Translations under genes and position numbers: made by a program
The notes under the pieces: generated by a model
The model's database searches: none
What the model saw: the letters and a program-made list of their open reading frames with translations, nothing else
Told to the model about the DNA's origin: nothing
Assembly (NCBI RefSeq): GCF_963966145.1
Contig: NC_091050.1
Location: forward strand, 10,416,001-10,480,000
DNA: 64,000 nt
Direction of reading: 5' to 3'
Source: Tenebrio molitor
Taxonomy: Eukaryota; Arthropoda; Insecta; Coleoptera; Tenebrionidae
Part shown: positions 34,111 through 47,415 of the stretch, piece by piece
Numbering within the stretch: the first letter of the stretch is position 1
How the letters are laid out: each line of letters begins with the position of its first letter

Positions 34111-35675
34111 CAGGGTGCAACAGCTTTTTAGTTATGAATTAATCAAATTGACCAATAGAGCTCGATCTAATTTTCCCTTTATGAGAAAATTTAGTACCTT
34201 TCCTCAATTGCCAAGCAACGTATAATTCGATGAATAATAAAATTATTTTCAATATTTATCTGGTCAACTTGTCGAAACAGACGTCAAAAGTGACAGCTAC
34301 TTTTGAAATAACCAAAAATGGGATAATTTCGCCAAAGGCAGGTGAACAAATGTATAGAATCTAAATCAGGGAACGCAAGAAGTTTCTTCTTCCTGCAATA
34401 AATGAAATATGGTTTGTTATGAGTGAAAATTTCCAGAGCAATTGTAACCTTGAGGGGTATGGGAAATTGACGGGAGGGATATGATGAATTGAACCGTTGT
34501 TGATGGAAGGTAAAATGGCGACGTAGCGTCAAGTAATATTACTACCTTAAAAATCTTAGTAAAAAGTGAAATATGCAGGGCCTGTGAAGTGAATCGGAAT
34601 CACAAGAAATTTATCCTGACTCCTGTGCATACTCTCTGCATCTCCAACGTATTAGCGCAGCTATGCACGAGCGGGACTTTTCATCGTCGAAATGAAAGAA
34701 AAGACTTTTAGGAACATTCTTGACATTGCAAAAAAAGCTGGAGTTACACGTAGGTTTTGAACAACAGATCAAGCATAGTGGCAGTTCTGAAAGAAAGAAG
34801 ACAAAACTGGATTGAACTAACCTATTTATTTTAGCATCATTATTTGTAAAAATTTAAGGTCAAATTTTATAACTAAATGATGTAGAATGCAACAAATGAA
34901 ATAAGAAACATGCAAAATAAAAAGAATAATTTATAACAAGTGTTCAAAATGACCACCTTTCATCTGAAGGAATAGGCGAGCTCGTTTTATTAAATTTTCC
35001 CTTGCCAGTCTAAGCATATTAGGAATAACAGAGCCAGTGTTTCGTGAATTTGGTCATTTAGTTCTTCTAAAATATTGATAGGTTCGCGGTAAATATAGTT
35101 CTTGAAATATACTTCTTCTACCGTCGTCATCAAAGGACTGAAAAGCAGCATCTTCAGTCTCTGGCGTTCTAACTTCTCGTGGGGGACCACCAATTGCTTG
35201 TTAGGTAGACACCAAGGACCCAGTGTCTCGAGCACGGTACACCAACGATAGAAATACGTTATAATTTGGATGTGGCAAACGTCGTGGAAAACGTATTGCA
35301 TATTCCCTTGCATTGCGCCGGCACTCTCCATAAAGTATGAGCATTTCCGCATACTCTACAGCTGTATACATGATTTCAATACAAAGTTTGACAATTTCAA
35401 ATTATAACTTGACGTTGTCAAAATCTTAACAGTTGCCCAAACATTTACTTGAAATTCCATACCATTCTTACTAGAATTATGTTGCTAGGCAATTCAAACC
35501 GTTGGTTATATTTACGTGAAATTCAAATTAACAGCGTCCTTCTGATTGGTCAACTTTACTTATTCATTACAAAAAATCGGTTATACCCTGTCCTTTTTTT
35601 TAAACGCTATTGCTTTCAGTTATCACCAAGGAAAACGCACTGTAAGTTTGATCCGCGAGTTCTGGGACACCCTCT
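34111..35675 (-). mobile_element. Decayed DNA transposon with long inverted ends
   Basis: Left end CAGGGTG and right end CACCCTC face each other. Inside them TTGACCAAT and TTGCCAAGCAAC on the left match inverted blocks (ATTGGTCAA, GTTGCTAGGCAA) on the right at about 35550 and 35480, so the terminal repeats were about 200 bases and have diverged. A broken transposase lies between. Confidence 0.65.
34931..35350 (-). pseudogene. Broken transposase of the long-TIR element
   Basis: The C-terminal part reads NMLRLARENLIKRARLF and then LQMKGGHFEHLL before the stop, an ending common in one group of insect DDE transposases. Upstream, VFHD, and shifted-frame PPREVRTPE-like blocks match the catalytic part. 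At least two frameshifts interrupt it. Confidence 0.7.
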
Positions 35676-38600
35676 ATAAATATTTGGCAAATAGTAGAAG
35701 AAATAAGTACATAACTGAAAAAAAAAGAAAAATATATCCCCTCTTGGAGGAAATTTTATCCCAGTTCTAACTTTAGAGATTTAAAATTTATTCTTTGAAT
35801 AATAAAATTATCTAAAAGAAGTTTTTAGGTACTTCCAACCGGACGAAAAGTAACTCTTTTTCGGACGCTGACCGTGGCGCCATCTGTTGGTCTATTTAGT
35901 AAGTTAACAACGAAACCGACTGAAAACAAATGAATATTTGACAGTTAAATTTAACCAAAGTATATAATGTATTTGCCCGTAAAAGTGTTGCATCGTTTAC
36001 CTTTGATGCTGATTTGGTGCATAATAAGCAAATGAACGTTCATATAATCGAATCTATAGTAACGTTGAAACAGCGAAAGTGATGAAAAAATGTCTAATAC
36101 AACAGCGAAAGTAATACACAAATAACTATTAGGAGCATTCTTGAAATTATATATTTTTAATAATAATATCTGGTACCCTACAGTCCTACACGATAGTAGT
36201 AAGTGTGGTACTTCGGTTTAAATCAAATTAGCATCAAATTAATCGATCTAAATTAACTTAATTGATATCGCGGTTTTCTTGGAATCTCGCGGTTTTGCCT
36301 TTCATCTCAGGAACGATTTAATTTCCGCTAATGACATAATTAATTTAATTGATCTTGCGGTTTTTTATGATTTAATTCTTCTTGGGGTATTTTTGACACT
36401 TAATTATTTTTTTCGCGAGTGAGACTACGAACGATCTTAGCAAAAAATTTGGCGGGCATCAGCGTAAAAACAACAACAAAAGCATAAGATTTATTAAATC
36501 AGCGAAATGCAAAAACCGTCAGATTTTGCCCTGATTTTCTCCGCGACAATTTTATTCTAATCCAAATAGAGAATCTAGATTCAGGGATAAAGTTGTTCAA
36601 TTTAATTGCTTTTTTCTCCTTAGCTTTTTTTGTCAATAACAATAAAAAGAGTCTCGTTATTGTTTTTCTCTGAAGATCAAAAAATGTGAATGAAATAAGA
36701 ATGAAGAAAAACCAGACCTTACAGCAATTTGACACCTTATTCCAGTGAAATAAAATTCAATTGATATCATCTAAAAGTGAATGGTTCTCATAAAGACTTT
36801 TCTTCCAGATGTCTGACCAGAACTGCTGCTCACATGACTCGTTCATTAAATCTTTCTAGTTTAACGACTTTATGGCAATATAATAAATAGAAAGTACCTA
36901 CTAATATTATCGAGAGTACTAAAACGTTTAATTTCCAGAAGCGTCCTTTACAATTATGGTTTTTCTCACCGTTGTGATTGAAAAATGACGATAAAACCTT
37001 TTTTGAGATAACATATCCTTCTCGACATAGGTGCGAGGAAATAGTTATTTTACATTAGAGTACGGTAGGGGTATTTTACAGCGCGAAAACTAAGTTTTAG
37101 ACTCGAGGCGAAGCCTAGGGTAGTAGATTTTTTAATAAAAATATTTCAAAGCAACTTCGTTATTCCCAACGTATATGATGATTTTAAAAATAGCGTTTTT
37201 ATGAGAGACACAACATAACAGTAGATCATTAAGTACAGTTGGGATAATTATAGAGTCCTCGGGTACCATACTCGTATGTGACCAGTTACAAATGTTGTGT
37301 TGTTAACTATGACTTCTTGTTATGATTGTCTGTTACTATGCACAGTAATCATTTGTAAAATGCAACATAATCTTAAGATTCCACAATTTAGAGCTTGATC
37401 TTTTACTACATACATATTTATAAAAAATTATTCAAAGTTTAGAGATCTTTACAAGGTTTTATTTAATTTCACTTATGACAGCTGTCAATGTTTTTTATGT
37501 CTTATAATTTTGTCCATTTTTTACTTGTAAAATTCAATTATATTATTTAAAAAACGTGAAATGTCTGGTTGGAGCAAATATCAATTCTAAGAACATTAGT
37601 AAAAATAAAATGAGTAAAATATTTGTGAAATTTTCTTTCCGTCAACTGTGATAAGCATTTAAATTTTGCTAATCATCTGTTGGAACCCTTCCGTCATGTG
37701 GTACCACTAGCATGAAAATAAAAACAACACAACTGGACTAATCTCGTCGATCTAAAATGCATCTATTTTAGATAAAATGGTGCGATAGGAAGAGATGACG
37801 CATGGGCATGGTAATCCAGAGGGTCACTCTAATTACCACGGCAATTAAATCTACACTGGAACCTTTAATTGTGCAATATGGTTTGATGGGCGCTGTTGAA
37901 TATTTATGAGCGCCTGGAATTTACACAATTTAAAAATAATTTCGGTGGAGAGCGCCCGTATGCTCCTATCGTGCACTGTTTTGACAAAAAGATAATCGCA
38001 CCCTTGACACAAATATAAATTATTAACCCCCGAACAGTTACGCGTGCCCAGTTCAACGACTCCGTTTCGAGCGCATCCACCATCAGTTCTAGATTTTTTC
38101 GGATTTCACCAGTGGCCGATAATAAAAATTCCCGTGTGGCAGATCAGTACTAAATTCAGCCATATTTCACTCGCGATGACCAGACCAAATGAATAATTTT
38201 GTCGAGCTTAACGCGACCCTCTTAGACGGTGTTGGAGATCGTCGGGTACGCCAGCACCCGTCACAGTCTCATCGTCATTAAGTGGTTAATGTAACCATAA
38301 ATATCTTGGACGATTCGAGACCATGATCGTCGGTTGACTACTTAAGTACTGTACATACAAGACTTGGAGACACATGCTGAAGGAGTACCATTTTGGATTT
38401 GCACAAAACGTAAACATCTAAAAAACCAAAGGTGCGTTCGGGGTAGAATAAGAAAAAGTCGGATAATTTACATTAAGCGAGTCCTTGCATTAGACGTGTC
38501 CTGAAATAAAAGTTGATATGCTAATTGGTCACGTAATCGTTTCATAAAAGATTTAAGTACTGCTTGTATGAAGTACCACTCCAGCCACCTGCAGTTTAAT

Positions 38601-39570
38601 GATCGCGGATTATTCCAGAAAAATCGCAATTTTCTTTCTAATTAATTGAAGTGCTTCTACAATAAAAAGTCGAACAAGACATGACAGTCTGGTCTCCTTT
38701 TCAGAAGTACCACCCAAAAAACGTACTTCACGGAGAGACATAAAGTAAAACATGCGAATAGTAACATAATCGCACGCTCCTTAAAGACACATATTTATCA
38801 TTTCCTTTTAAATGCCCCATTAATCTACCTGCTGCAAGAGACGAGAAACTTAATAAATTACCTCTTAAGGACTGTTCTTGCATAGATTAAGTTAATTATG
38901 ACTCCGAAACGGTTTAGCAGCATTAACAAGTTATTACCGACGGAGCAAAAATGCTTCATTTATAGCTCACTATTTTTTTTAACCATTTCGCAGTTAATCT
39001 CATAGTTACGGGTCAAAATTTAATTATGTTTTGTCAGCTCTCGGTGGCTCTTTAGCTATGCTGCTTCTACTACGTTAATGCAGCTTCACGGTAATTTATA
39101 TTCATTGTTAGTTGCATCTGTCTGAAGAGTTTATTTCTATTTTTTAAACTGTGACGACTCATTCCGTTTCTTGTGTTTTCTTTACCGGCTTTAGCACCAC
39201 TACATTCACCATTAAGCGTAATTTAATAAAGCACACACCATGCACACAATGTTTCTCATCAAGCTGAATAAGTTTAAAAGGTGATTAGTTTTTTTGGGGA
39301 AATTGTGCTGCAGTAAATTGCAACTAAGAACCACGCCATATATAGGAAGTTAGGCAAATTGCCTTGTCAGGATGTAATTGCTATTTTGTGTTCTTAGATA
39401 AATACACTTAATTATCGGGACGTCAGAAATTAAAAATTATTTGGTTAGTGACGGGTCGGCTTGTTGTTGCAGCGTTTTCCCACATTTGTAAATGTGTGCA
39501 AGAATAAAGGTGTTCTGATGGGATACAATCCAAGTACATTTTAACATTGAACAAGCAAAAATATTCTTGC
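35676..39570. other. Gene-free stretch
   Basis: No supported ORF. A single hairpin tip of the CGAG type is at 37099-37121 (listed separately). 37950-38250 is modestly CpG-richer. Confidence 0.35.
37099..37121 (+). repeat. CGAG hairpin tip with GAA loop, arms lost
   Basis: ACTCGAGGC, loop GAA (37110-37112), GCCTAGGGT. CGAG at 37104-37107 faces CTAG at 37115-37118. The core GCGAAGC is the well-known ultra-stable DNA mini-hairpin. No long arms are detectable outside. Confidence 0.6.
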
Positions 39571-39590
39571 ATAATAGTTATTTATCAAGG

Positions 39591-39677
39591 CTGCGAAATC
39601 GTTCTTTAACGTACGAGAGAAAAATTGTAGCCGAGGCGCTGCGGCCGAGGCATCACAATCTCGAGGATTTCGCGGCC
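39591..39677 (+). repeat. Foldback element of the GCCGAGGC family, short copy
   Basis: Ends GGCTGCGAAATC and GATTTCGCGGCC are inverted. CGAG occurs in direct orientation in both halves of the tip (39632-39635, 39646-39649). Outside them ATTGT and ACAAT pair, and a second CGAG pair follows (ACGAGAG, CTCGAGG). The upstream flank ATAATAGTTATTT is shared with the 40.7 kb copy. Confidence 0.78.
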
Positions 39678-40722
39678 AACATTTTTTGCCAGTCAAAATG
39701 TGTTCCGACCATTGAACCTGCCCCATCGAGCCGATTCAATAAAACTGTTGAATTTAAATTTTCTCCTTGAAACGTGCAAACGACGTCACAACGTTCAAAA
39801 CAAAAACAATTGTAGTTTGTTCGTTGAAAATAACGATTTTTCCATTATCTCCCTGAAATTAGCATAAACTCGCAGACCGTAGAGAACTTATCGTTGTAGT
39901 TTTTCCTCTGGCTGTAGTTTGCTATCGTCATAATAACAAACGATTATTAAATACTAGGGTCTAGCAATGACCACGTGTGTGATGTTATGCGAGGGTAGAT
40001 CCGAGTGAACCCTCCGAACATGAGTCATTCAATTAAACTTAACAAGTACTGGCACTCACTGATTGGTTGATAATACCGAAATTAACTTTTATTAAAATGG
40101 AAGGTGTCTGGTGCGTCTGGGCCTAGACGATTTTTACATTTTACAACTTTGCTGGCGAACGTTGCAGTAATATGTTTACGAGTAACGTGACAACAATGCT
40201 TGTCAGAGAAATAACCATCAAAGCAAATTACTCAATACACCGTGGGTGAGTATTAAATGATGAAACGTGCGTTGATCCAAGAATTCAAACCGGAGAATAA
40301 TAAAGAGACATCCGATACTGAACACAGGCTAATGTTCCGGCAGACAGGAGCTGCAGTTTATGTCAGAGTGAGGACCTCGAAAATAAAACACTGAAACCTC
40401 AATGCCTCACAATGGGGTTGGACAATAATATACACCTTTATGTGCCACCGCAAGAGCTAGATTATTTATTCTTGGTTTGATTTATGGACTATTCAGCCAG
40501 TCGCATCTTTAAACTGCTTGTCAATGATGAAAAACAGGTGGATAATATGAATATAATTATTCTTTTATTGCAAAAAGAATGCAAACATACCCTTTGGACC
40601 CTTCACGATCTTCGACGAGGTTAGACTGATCTGTTCAAAACTTCACAACAAGACAAATTATTATGTTTTAATCATTTTGAAAATTTTCTACCTTTTTACA
40701 ATAATAGTTATTTGTATATCAA

Positions 40723-40902
40723 GGGCGCGAAATCATTGTTCAACGTACCGAGAGAAAAATTGTCGCCGAGGCCGCTTGCGGCCGAGGCAAGACAATCTCA
40801 AGGACGTTAGAGTCTTACATGGAAAGTCTGATTTGTGTCAAATGACGTTTATTTTAACGGCCGTAGTTGAAAGCAACGGCGGCGTAATTGGATTTCGCGG
40901 CC
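40723..40902 (+). repeat. Foldback element of the GCCGAGGC family, long copy
   Basis: Ends GGCGCGAAATC and GATTTCGCGGCC. The inner tip pairs GCCGAGGCCGC with GCGGCCGAGGC around TT (40776-40777); the only non-Watson-Crick step is CGAG (40767-40770) facing CGAG (40783-40786). About 100 bases between tip and right end are absent from the 39.6 kb copy. The GC-rich tip stands out against the AT-rich surroundings. Confidence 0.82.
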
Positions 40903-40959
40903 TGTTTTAAGTACGCGAAGTGATCGTTTCGCGTACGGTTGCACAACAAAACTTTTGTT

Positions 40960-42821
40960 TGCTATTAGGCTTCAAATAAAATTAACCCCATCACAGTTTT
41001 GTTCATTATTATTAATTACCATTTATCCAAATTGTTACCCCTACGTGGGTTTATTAGTGGAAATTAAGCTCCCAGAGCTTTGATGTTGATTTTTCCACTT
41101 ACATAAACTCACTGGAACGGATAACTAATATGAAGCAAAACAGAATGACGTTTAAAAGAGTTGTTGATTGTTTCAATTATTCGTGAAGAAGACAAAAGAT
41201 AGCAAAACATCTAAAAAAGAATTTTGAAAAAATAATAAAAACATTTATCAGAAATATATGTACTTCTAATTTTATTAAACAAGATGGTATATGTATTTAG
41301 TTTAATTTAGTTTAAAACTGGTTTAGGTAATCGTCATTGTCGATAACCGAATTTTTGTGCAATATGAATATCAGCTGTTCACGTTCTCATTTTGGAAAAT
41401 CTGCAACGTGAATAATTAGGAACATTGTGTCGGGCGGGTTTATCGTTTCACCCTTACTTTAGGGGCAAAACCGCTATTATATTCCATAAACACGCATTGT
41501 CAAACGCGTATTGAACCTCTTCACAACGGTACAACATGCATGTTTGCGCCCCGACTAAATCCAATCAGTATATTATTTACTCGTTTAGAAATCCGTTGCT
41601 ATTTTGACTGTTTGCGAGGGTGGTTTTTGTCCGATTGTCCGACCCACTCGTGACGTAAACGATTAGCAACGTGTGAGAAAGTAACGAATTAACTCTGTTT
41701 TCCGAAAAGGCACCCGCCAACCTCCATTATTTATGACCATTGTCTGCCCAACGCTTTTCGCCAGGACAAAACAATATTATGTAAATTGAATGACCATCAA
41801 CACGTGACTTTAAAGTGGACTTGGGTATTTAACCCTTTAATTCATATGCAAATAAACGCATTTTTTCGAGCTGAGCTCACGACGGAGGAGAATACAATTA
41901 TTACAACCCTTAATTGGTGAAATTGTTTTTCGTGTCACTGGAAAAAATCAAATCAAACCGACCCCAGGTGACCGATTTTATTATCGCGTGTATTACAAAA
42001 ACGACAATATTGTTCAATTTAGTCGCCATTACCATAAAAAAGCTCCGGTTTTTTTATAAACCTCATGAAGTGTGCTACCCACAATTTAATGCAATAATAC
42101 CAATTACACACAAAGGGCAACTGCCAAAATTATCAGTCCATATCGGAACTGACGTTCAATCATTCCAGCCACCCTCTCTGACGGGTGTTAAACTAAATTC
42201 CCACCAAAGTGGGCCTTGGGGGCTGCACAATTGAGCATCCCTCCGGTGCAAGGGTGCGCGCGACAGGTAGGACCAATCATACTTGTAAACTCTTTCACTT
42301 CACAATTCGGCTTCAGCTAGAGCAGGAATTATTTAAAAAATGTTTTTAACATGGAATCGCTGAGATTTTGATTTTGCTGGGTCAATTTATGTGAAATATG
42401 ACGAGTGGGTCCACCTCTGTTGCGTTCCCTGTTATGTCCATGTTGGAATAGTACATCAATCAATGTCGATGATATTCATCTATTTGTGCTTGTAATTTTG
42501 TTGTTACTTTCATGTACTCTGTGGTAAAGTGATACTAGAATTTTGGCGTGACTTGCATTTAGTGTGAGAAATTTGAATATTTTCATCATTAATTTGGTCG
42601 AAACGAGGATATCAGGGCCTAAATTATTACAAAAAGTCGAGTGGAGGATCGTTAATTCAGTACTTGTTAACATAGAACAACATGTTTTCAAGATTATAAA
42701 CAAATTTAAAATAAAAAGTTGTCAAAAGTGCTGCAAGAGCAAAAATATTTAAGCAACATTTTACCAAAACATTAGAATATTTTTTACGTAGAGATTTTTT
42801 GTTTTGTTTTGATAAATCTAC
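40960..42821. other. Unassigned sequence, no gene seen
   Basis: An open frame of about 100 codons near 41914-42234 starts with TTG, has no recognisable motif and is not supported as a gene. Confidence 0.35.
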
Positions 42822-42823
42822 TA

Positions 42824-43124
42824 TAGTCTAATTTTTACCCTTTTAAGGTGACGTCACGACTTCCTTCCTCGCTTTCTCTTTATTGAAACGACAGAAACAG
42901 AAAAAAACAAAAAAAAAGTCACGTTTATTATTTTATGCTCCTGCTAATTTGACAATTTTTAATTTCTTTCACTTATTACATTGATTACAAACATTTCGAA
43001 GTAATTGTCAACAAATTTGACACATTTATAGATATTTATGAACAATTCAAATTTGTTTCTGATCCTAGCTCAAACATACGTTACTAGATAATGACGTCAT
43101 CGCAAAAGGGTAAAAATTGGACTA
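42824..43124. mobile_element. TA-flanked MITE carrying a CRE in each end
   Basis: 301 bases between TA sites (42822-42823, 43125-43126). Terminal repeats begin TAGTC[T/C]AATTTTTACCC and run about 36 bases. Each includes the full palindrome TGACGTCA (42849-42856 and 43092-43099), the binding site of CREB/ATF-type bZIP factors. No ORF. Confidence 0.88.
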
Positions 43125-43333
43125 TATGTACAAGAGTTCTTAGAGATTATATTAAAAATATGTAATATTTTTTCTATGAAATGAACAAAAATATAATTCA
43201 TACTGGAATAATTAAAAAAATACCATATTATATTAGGATGAAAACTTAATAGTTTCCGTTTAGCTTTAATCGATCCAAACATTATAAAAATTAATTTAGA
43301 AAAATAATAGTGAATTATATAATTAATAGAAGT

Positions 43334-43416
43334 GAGTATTTTTGTGCTGAGCCCAGAGATTGAAGACCGAGGCGAAGTCGAGGTCGCAATTGGACGAAGT
43401 TCTTTGGCTTGATACT
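43334..43416 (+). repeat. CGAG hairpin with GAA loop (hairpin D)
   Basis: The tip ACCGAGGCGAAGTCGAGGT pairs throughout except CGAG (43368-43371) facing CGAG (43379-43382), and closes with loop GAA (43374-43376) on a C-G pair. Outer arms are weaker: GACC with GGTC, ATTG with CAAT, GAGCC with GGCTT and GAGTAT with ATACTC. Confidence 0.75.
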
Positions 43417-46400
43417 CTCTAAGATACCTGTTTATTTTTTAAAACATTGACACCCTTCGTAAGACAAAACTAAAGATACTCGCTTAGCATAATTTTCCTT
43501 CCAAAATCACAATAACAGCTGGAATGAGATACACAAATCGCAAGAGACTTGTAAAGTACAATTTCTTGCAACTAGCTCTGCTAAACTAAGAACAAAAATA
43601 TTTATTTTTTCCGCCAAAAAGTTTCTTTCATTTGGTTGCTCATTAATTGAGGCAAGTTAAGCAGAACCAGAAAAATGCGCAAACATTCAACGCCTGAAAA
43701 AAAACTCGTCAAGCTTTAATTTGCACCAAGAATGTCATTTATAGTTAAGTCCACGTCCTGAAAAAATTCTTAACTACTGAAATGTTGCGCATCATTAATT
43801 TTTACTAATCAGCAGTAAATATACCGCGACATTTAAACATCTCGCAACAAGATAACCACATTAACTTGGTTTTTTGAAAAGTAGTGTCCGCTGAAGTCAG
43901 CAGGCAATAAATACTGGGTATTGTGCTCACTTGACGGTCCATCCCCAGAATTATTTGTAATGTCCGCAACTGACACACGGTTGGAGCTTGTTAAGGTCAT
44001 TGTTGTGGTCAGAGGTCCCATTCATTTTTTCCACAATGTATGGAAACCACATCGATCGGTTTTACTACATTTAGGTCCATCTACAATCCATCCATCTTGC
44101 AGTTTAGACGATTATTGACAGCTGACGCGTGTCAGATCTCCACAAAGTCTGCAGCAATGCGGTTTCCACATAGAAATTAAGATCTAACGGGTTTGGCATC
44201 GTAGCATTTCGATAAAAGACGAGTTTTTGCAACCTCCGTGTTTTCATTTTACAAAAATCTAGTTCCCTGTGACCTTTCCACCGATTTTTATTTTTGCTCG
44301 TGAGTCCAGATAATGAAGCTTTGCTTCCACAAAGTGTGTGTTGATACAAATTGCAAGATAAAATCTCGACGAGTTTATTTAGCTTCGCTTCACGTTGGGA
44401 AAATACTAACATGCTTCAGAAAAATCAAAATACGAAAGGTATTGTGGTGATTTGCAAAGCGTCGTAACAATTGGCTCCGACTGACGAACAGTGAATCGTT
44501 TTGCAAGAGATAATTATCATGATCTGATGTAATTTTAATTATAGATCAGTAACTACCTCGCTGAGTCTAGACCGAATAATTAAAACGCCAACATCTGATA
44601 AACGTATTGATTCAAAACAACCAAAAAGTGTTCTTTGCAGATTAGATAATCAGTTTTTATTCAAACAGCGATACATGACATGCCTCCCGAGTCATTAATG
44701 TGTGGTGGAGCACATGAAAAGGCATCCTGCAGAGACTGATTGCGCCTCAAAACTGGTCTACATGACCAACCGTGAAGGACGCGTCTCGTCCTCCAAGAAA
44801 AAATCCAAGCTCCTCAGCTTACACCTAATCGCCATTTGCCTTTAATTAGAGAAATATTTTGCCCGCTAATAGCTCCATCCGTTTTTCTCGACTTATCGCC
44901 TCAATAATCCCACATAATGATAGTCCTGTCCCGTCCCGATAGCCAATTCTCTTGGCCTCGCCTAATTATACCTCAGAAAATACCTAATGAATCTGACTTT
45001 TAATCCCGTCAGATTGGCTCAATTTGTCGGTATGCGCCTTCATGGCAGCGCACCTCTCGCCAGGATTACACTCCACCCCTTCATCTGACTTAATTTAAAT
45101 TTCGTCGTTAAAATCAAGAGTGCGCATTTCCATATTTTAATTGTCACCAGTTATAAATACATCAGGGCCCACTTGATAATCCCGCCGTTCACACGCTCGA
45201 TCCGATGTTCAATTGTCGCCGTAAAAAAGCTAATGAGGGTTCATCTATTAAAATGACACTGGTAGTTTTTTCTCTTACAAATGCGTAGGGTGCGCGCATG
45301 GGGTGGTTTGATTTAGCAACATTGTGACCGAGATTGATTAATGTGACGTTAATTTAGGAGGCGGGATGGGGCGGCTTTAAACCGGCTGAGAACGGGAGAG
45401 TCCCGAAATTAAGAAAATTTGACTGGGCTAATTATTTTTGTCCCCTTTGAATTTTCTCGTATTTAGTTTGGAGTGTGTGGAGGAAACAGAAGAAGCGTGG
45501 CGTAAACATGAGAACTAACAGTTGCGGATCCAACGAAGCTTGAGGAGTAACCTTTGATTCCTTTCCTTTAATCGCATCCTTTGCTTTTCTCACGGTCGGC
45601 GGTCCTCAACATGTCTTCGATCAAAACAAAGGACTCGCGGGATTCTTCTATTGCCATTTGTGAACTAGTTGTTCATCTTTTAATAACGGCAGGTGCGACA
45701 TGTCTGCATCATTTGATCAGATGCGAAGCTCACCGCTTCTTGATTAAAAATTGAGTACATCGGTTTTGCACGTGCACCTATTTCTTTTTTACAGCAGACC
45801 TAATTACAGGCTGTAATAGTACAGTGTGATAGAATGAAAAATCTATTGGTTATGAGCTCGGCAAAAATTTATGAGACGTGTGGAGTTATTAATTATGTTG
45901 CCTTGCCTAGCAACCCAAAACACGCTCACTTCCTTCGACAGTTATGCCAACATCATAAATAAAATTCTTATAAGCAGCAATCTTTTTTTGCCATCTCCAT
46001 TTTAATTTTACTCCGTTGGCACCGACCGATGACAGCGCCCCCCTCAAGTTGTCACAACTGTCAAAAATCTCTCCACATTCTTCGCCTCGTTGAATGGAGC
46101 CATAAATTACGCTCTTTTTGTTCATTCTTGTTGAGGTTAAAAATGTCGCTGCAGGTCTGAATAAATTCGCGAAGAATGCCGCTCCGCACGAAACTTTTGA
46201 GACGCTCTGGTAGTAAGGATTTTCTAACACTGTCTCAGCTTGGCAAATATTTTGAGTTAATTAAAGAGCAGAGAAACTGCTGTTATTTGTCGAGCTGGTG
46301 GAAGAACGAGCTGAATGCCGAACTATAAGAGCAGTCAGGCATTGTAAGTGTGGAGGAGCGCTTTCAGCTTGACAAATTACGGCATGAAATTCGCGATGAA

Positions 46401-47280
46401 TTTATGAATAAATTGCGAGGATGACAGGATCACGACGTACCCTTCAGTGAATCGGCATAATAACATCTACTGGTTGTACGAGGAATCATTAACATTCTTT
46501 CAGGTTGGGAATAAACGTGCTCGTTTCAGGCGAAAGCTGCCTTGAACATCCTTTGGCTAATGGGCGAATAGACAGCTGGCTAGAACAATCTGCATTGCCG
46601 CCAAAGGCTTGATAGTTTCATTTTATTAAGCGAAATTGTCTCGTGCCAAGCGAAGGCGAGACCTGGATCTAATGCAAACAACGATAAATCAACGAAGGAA
46701 GACCTAGGTGGGGTTGCTTTATGTGCAGCTTGCTGCTGCAGGTTTTATTAGTTATTACTTATTACGTTATTGTCGGGTTCGTGATGTCACCAAAAAATAA
46801 TCAAAAAAAGAAAAATGACGGACAGGTATGGCTATTGATAGTGCTATTTGCTTACCATTTATAATAACTTACATAACTTTTCCAATTCAGTTGGTCTGAT
46901 TTATCTGGCATGTCGACCTCACAAACATTTTCATAGATAAATCCTGAAGACTTTTATGAGATAGCAAGATAGCATTTGCATTTCAGTTTGATCCAAAGTC
47001 CATTTTGACAATTAATAGCTTATTGAAAATTAAGAAAAAAAAAGAATAGGTAGATATTTAAAAGAAATCCTGAAGAAGGCACTTTTTATTATAAAGGTAA
47101 TTTAAAAATTTCTTTTCTTTCTTTTTGTAACAAATTATTTATTTTTGTTGTTTATCTCAACACCATGACGACGTAGGTATAATTGCCCCACCGCCTTTCA
47201 TTACAAAATTTTTATAAACATAAATAACAATTAAAAAACGAAATTTAAAGGCTGAAGGTGGAAATAAAAGTTTGTATGCA
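43417..47280. other. Gene-free stretch
   Basis: No supported gene. 44700-45450 is somewhat GC-richer. 45880-46230 includes TTGCCTTGCCTAGCAAC, like the inner block of the long-TIR transposon at 34-35.7 kb, and may be a related fragment. An open frame of about 100 codons there has no recognisable motif. Confidence 0.35.
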
Positions 47281-47394
47281 ACTCGCTTAGCAATTAATCT
47301 TTACTGGGCTTACTGGCTTATGGAGACTCGTTCCTTACGTCACTCGTCCAACAAGTGCCAGCGCGCCCGTAAAGATTAATTTACTAAGCTCGTC
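47281..47394 (-). repeat. CGAG hairpin, decayed (hairpin J)
   Basis: Arms pair well over ACTCGCTTAG/CTAAGCTCGT and ATTAATCTTTAC/GTAAAGATTAAT, less well inside. CTCG at 47282-47285 faces CTCG at 47389-47392, and 47327-47330 faces 47343-47346, again direct within an inverted frame. It stands just left of the 47.4-48.1 kb element. Confidence 0.72.
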
Positions 47395-47415
47395 ACATAA
47401 ATAACTAATAAAAAA

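Noticed and set aside
41914..42234. 106-codon frame on the plus strand
   Set aside because: Starts with TTG and has no recognisable content.
45907..46230. 107-codon frame on the minus strand
   Set aside because: Not recognisable as a protein. The sequence contains TTGCCTAGCAAC, shared with a transposon end, so it is more likely repeat-derived.
46640..46665. GTCTCG...CGAGAC palindrome considered as another CGAG hairpin
   Set aside because: Here CTCG and CGAG are truly inverted, so it is an ordinary palindrome and does not fit the direct-tetramer design.
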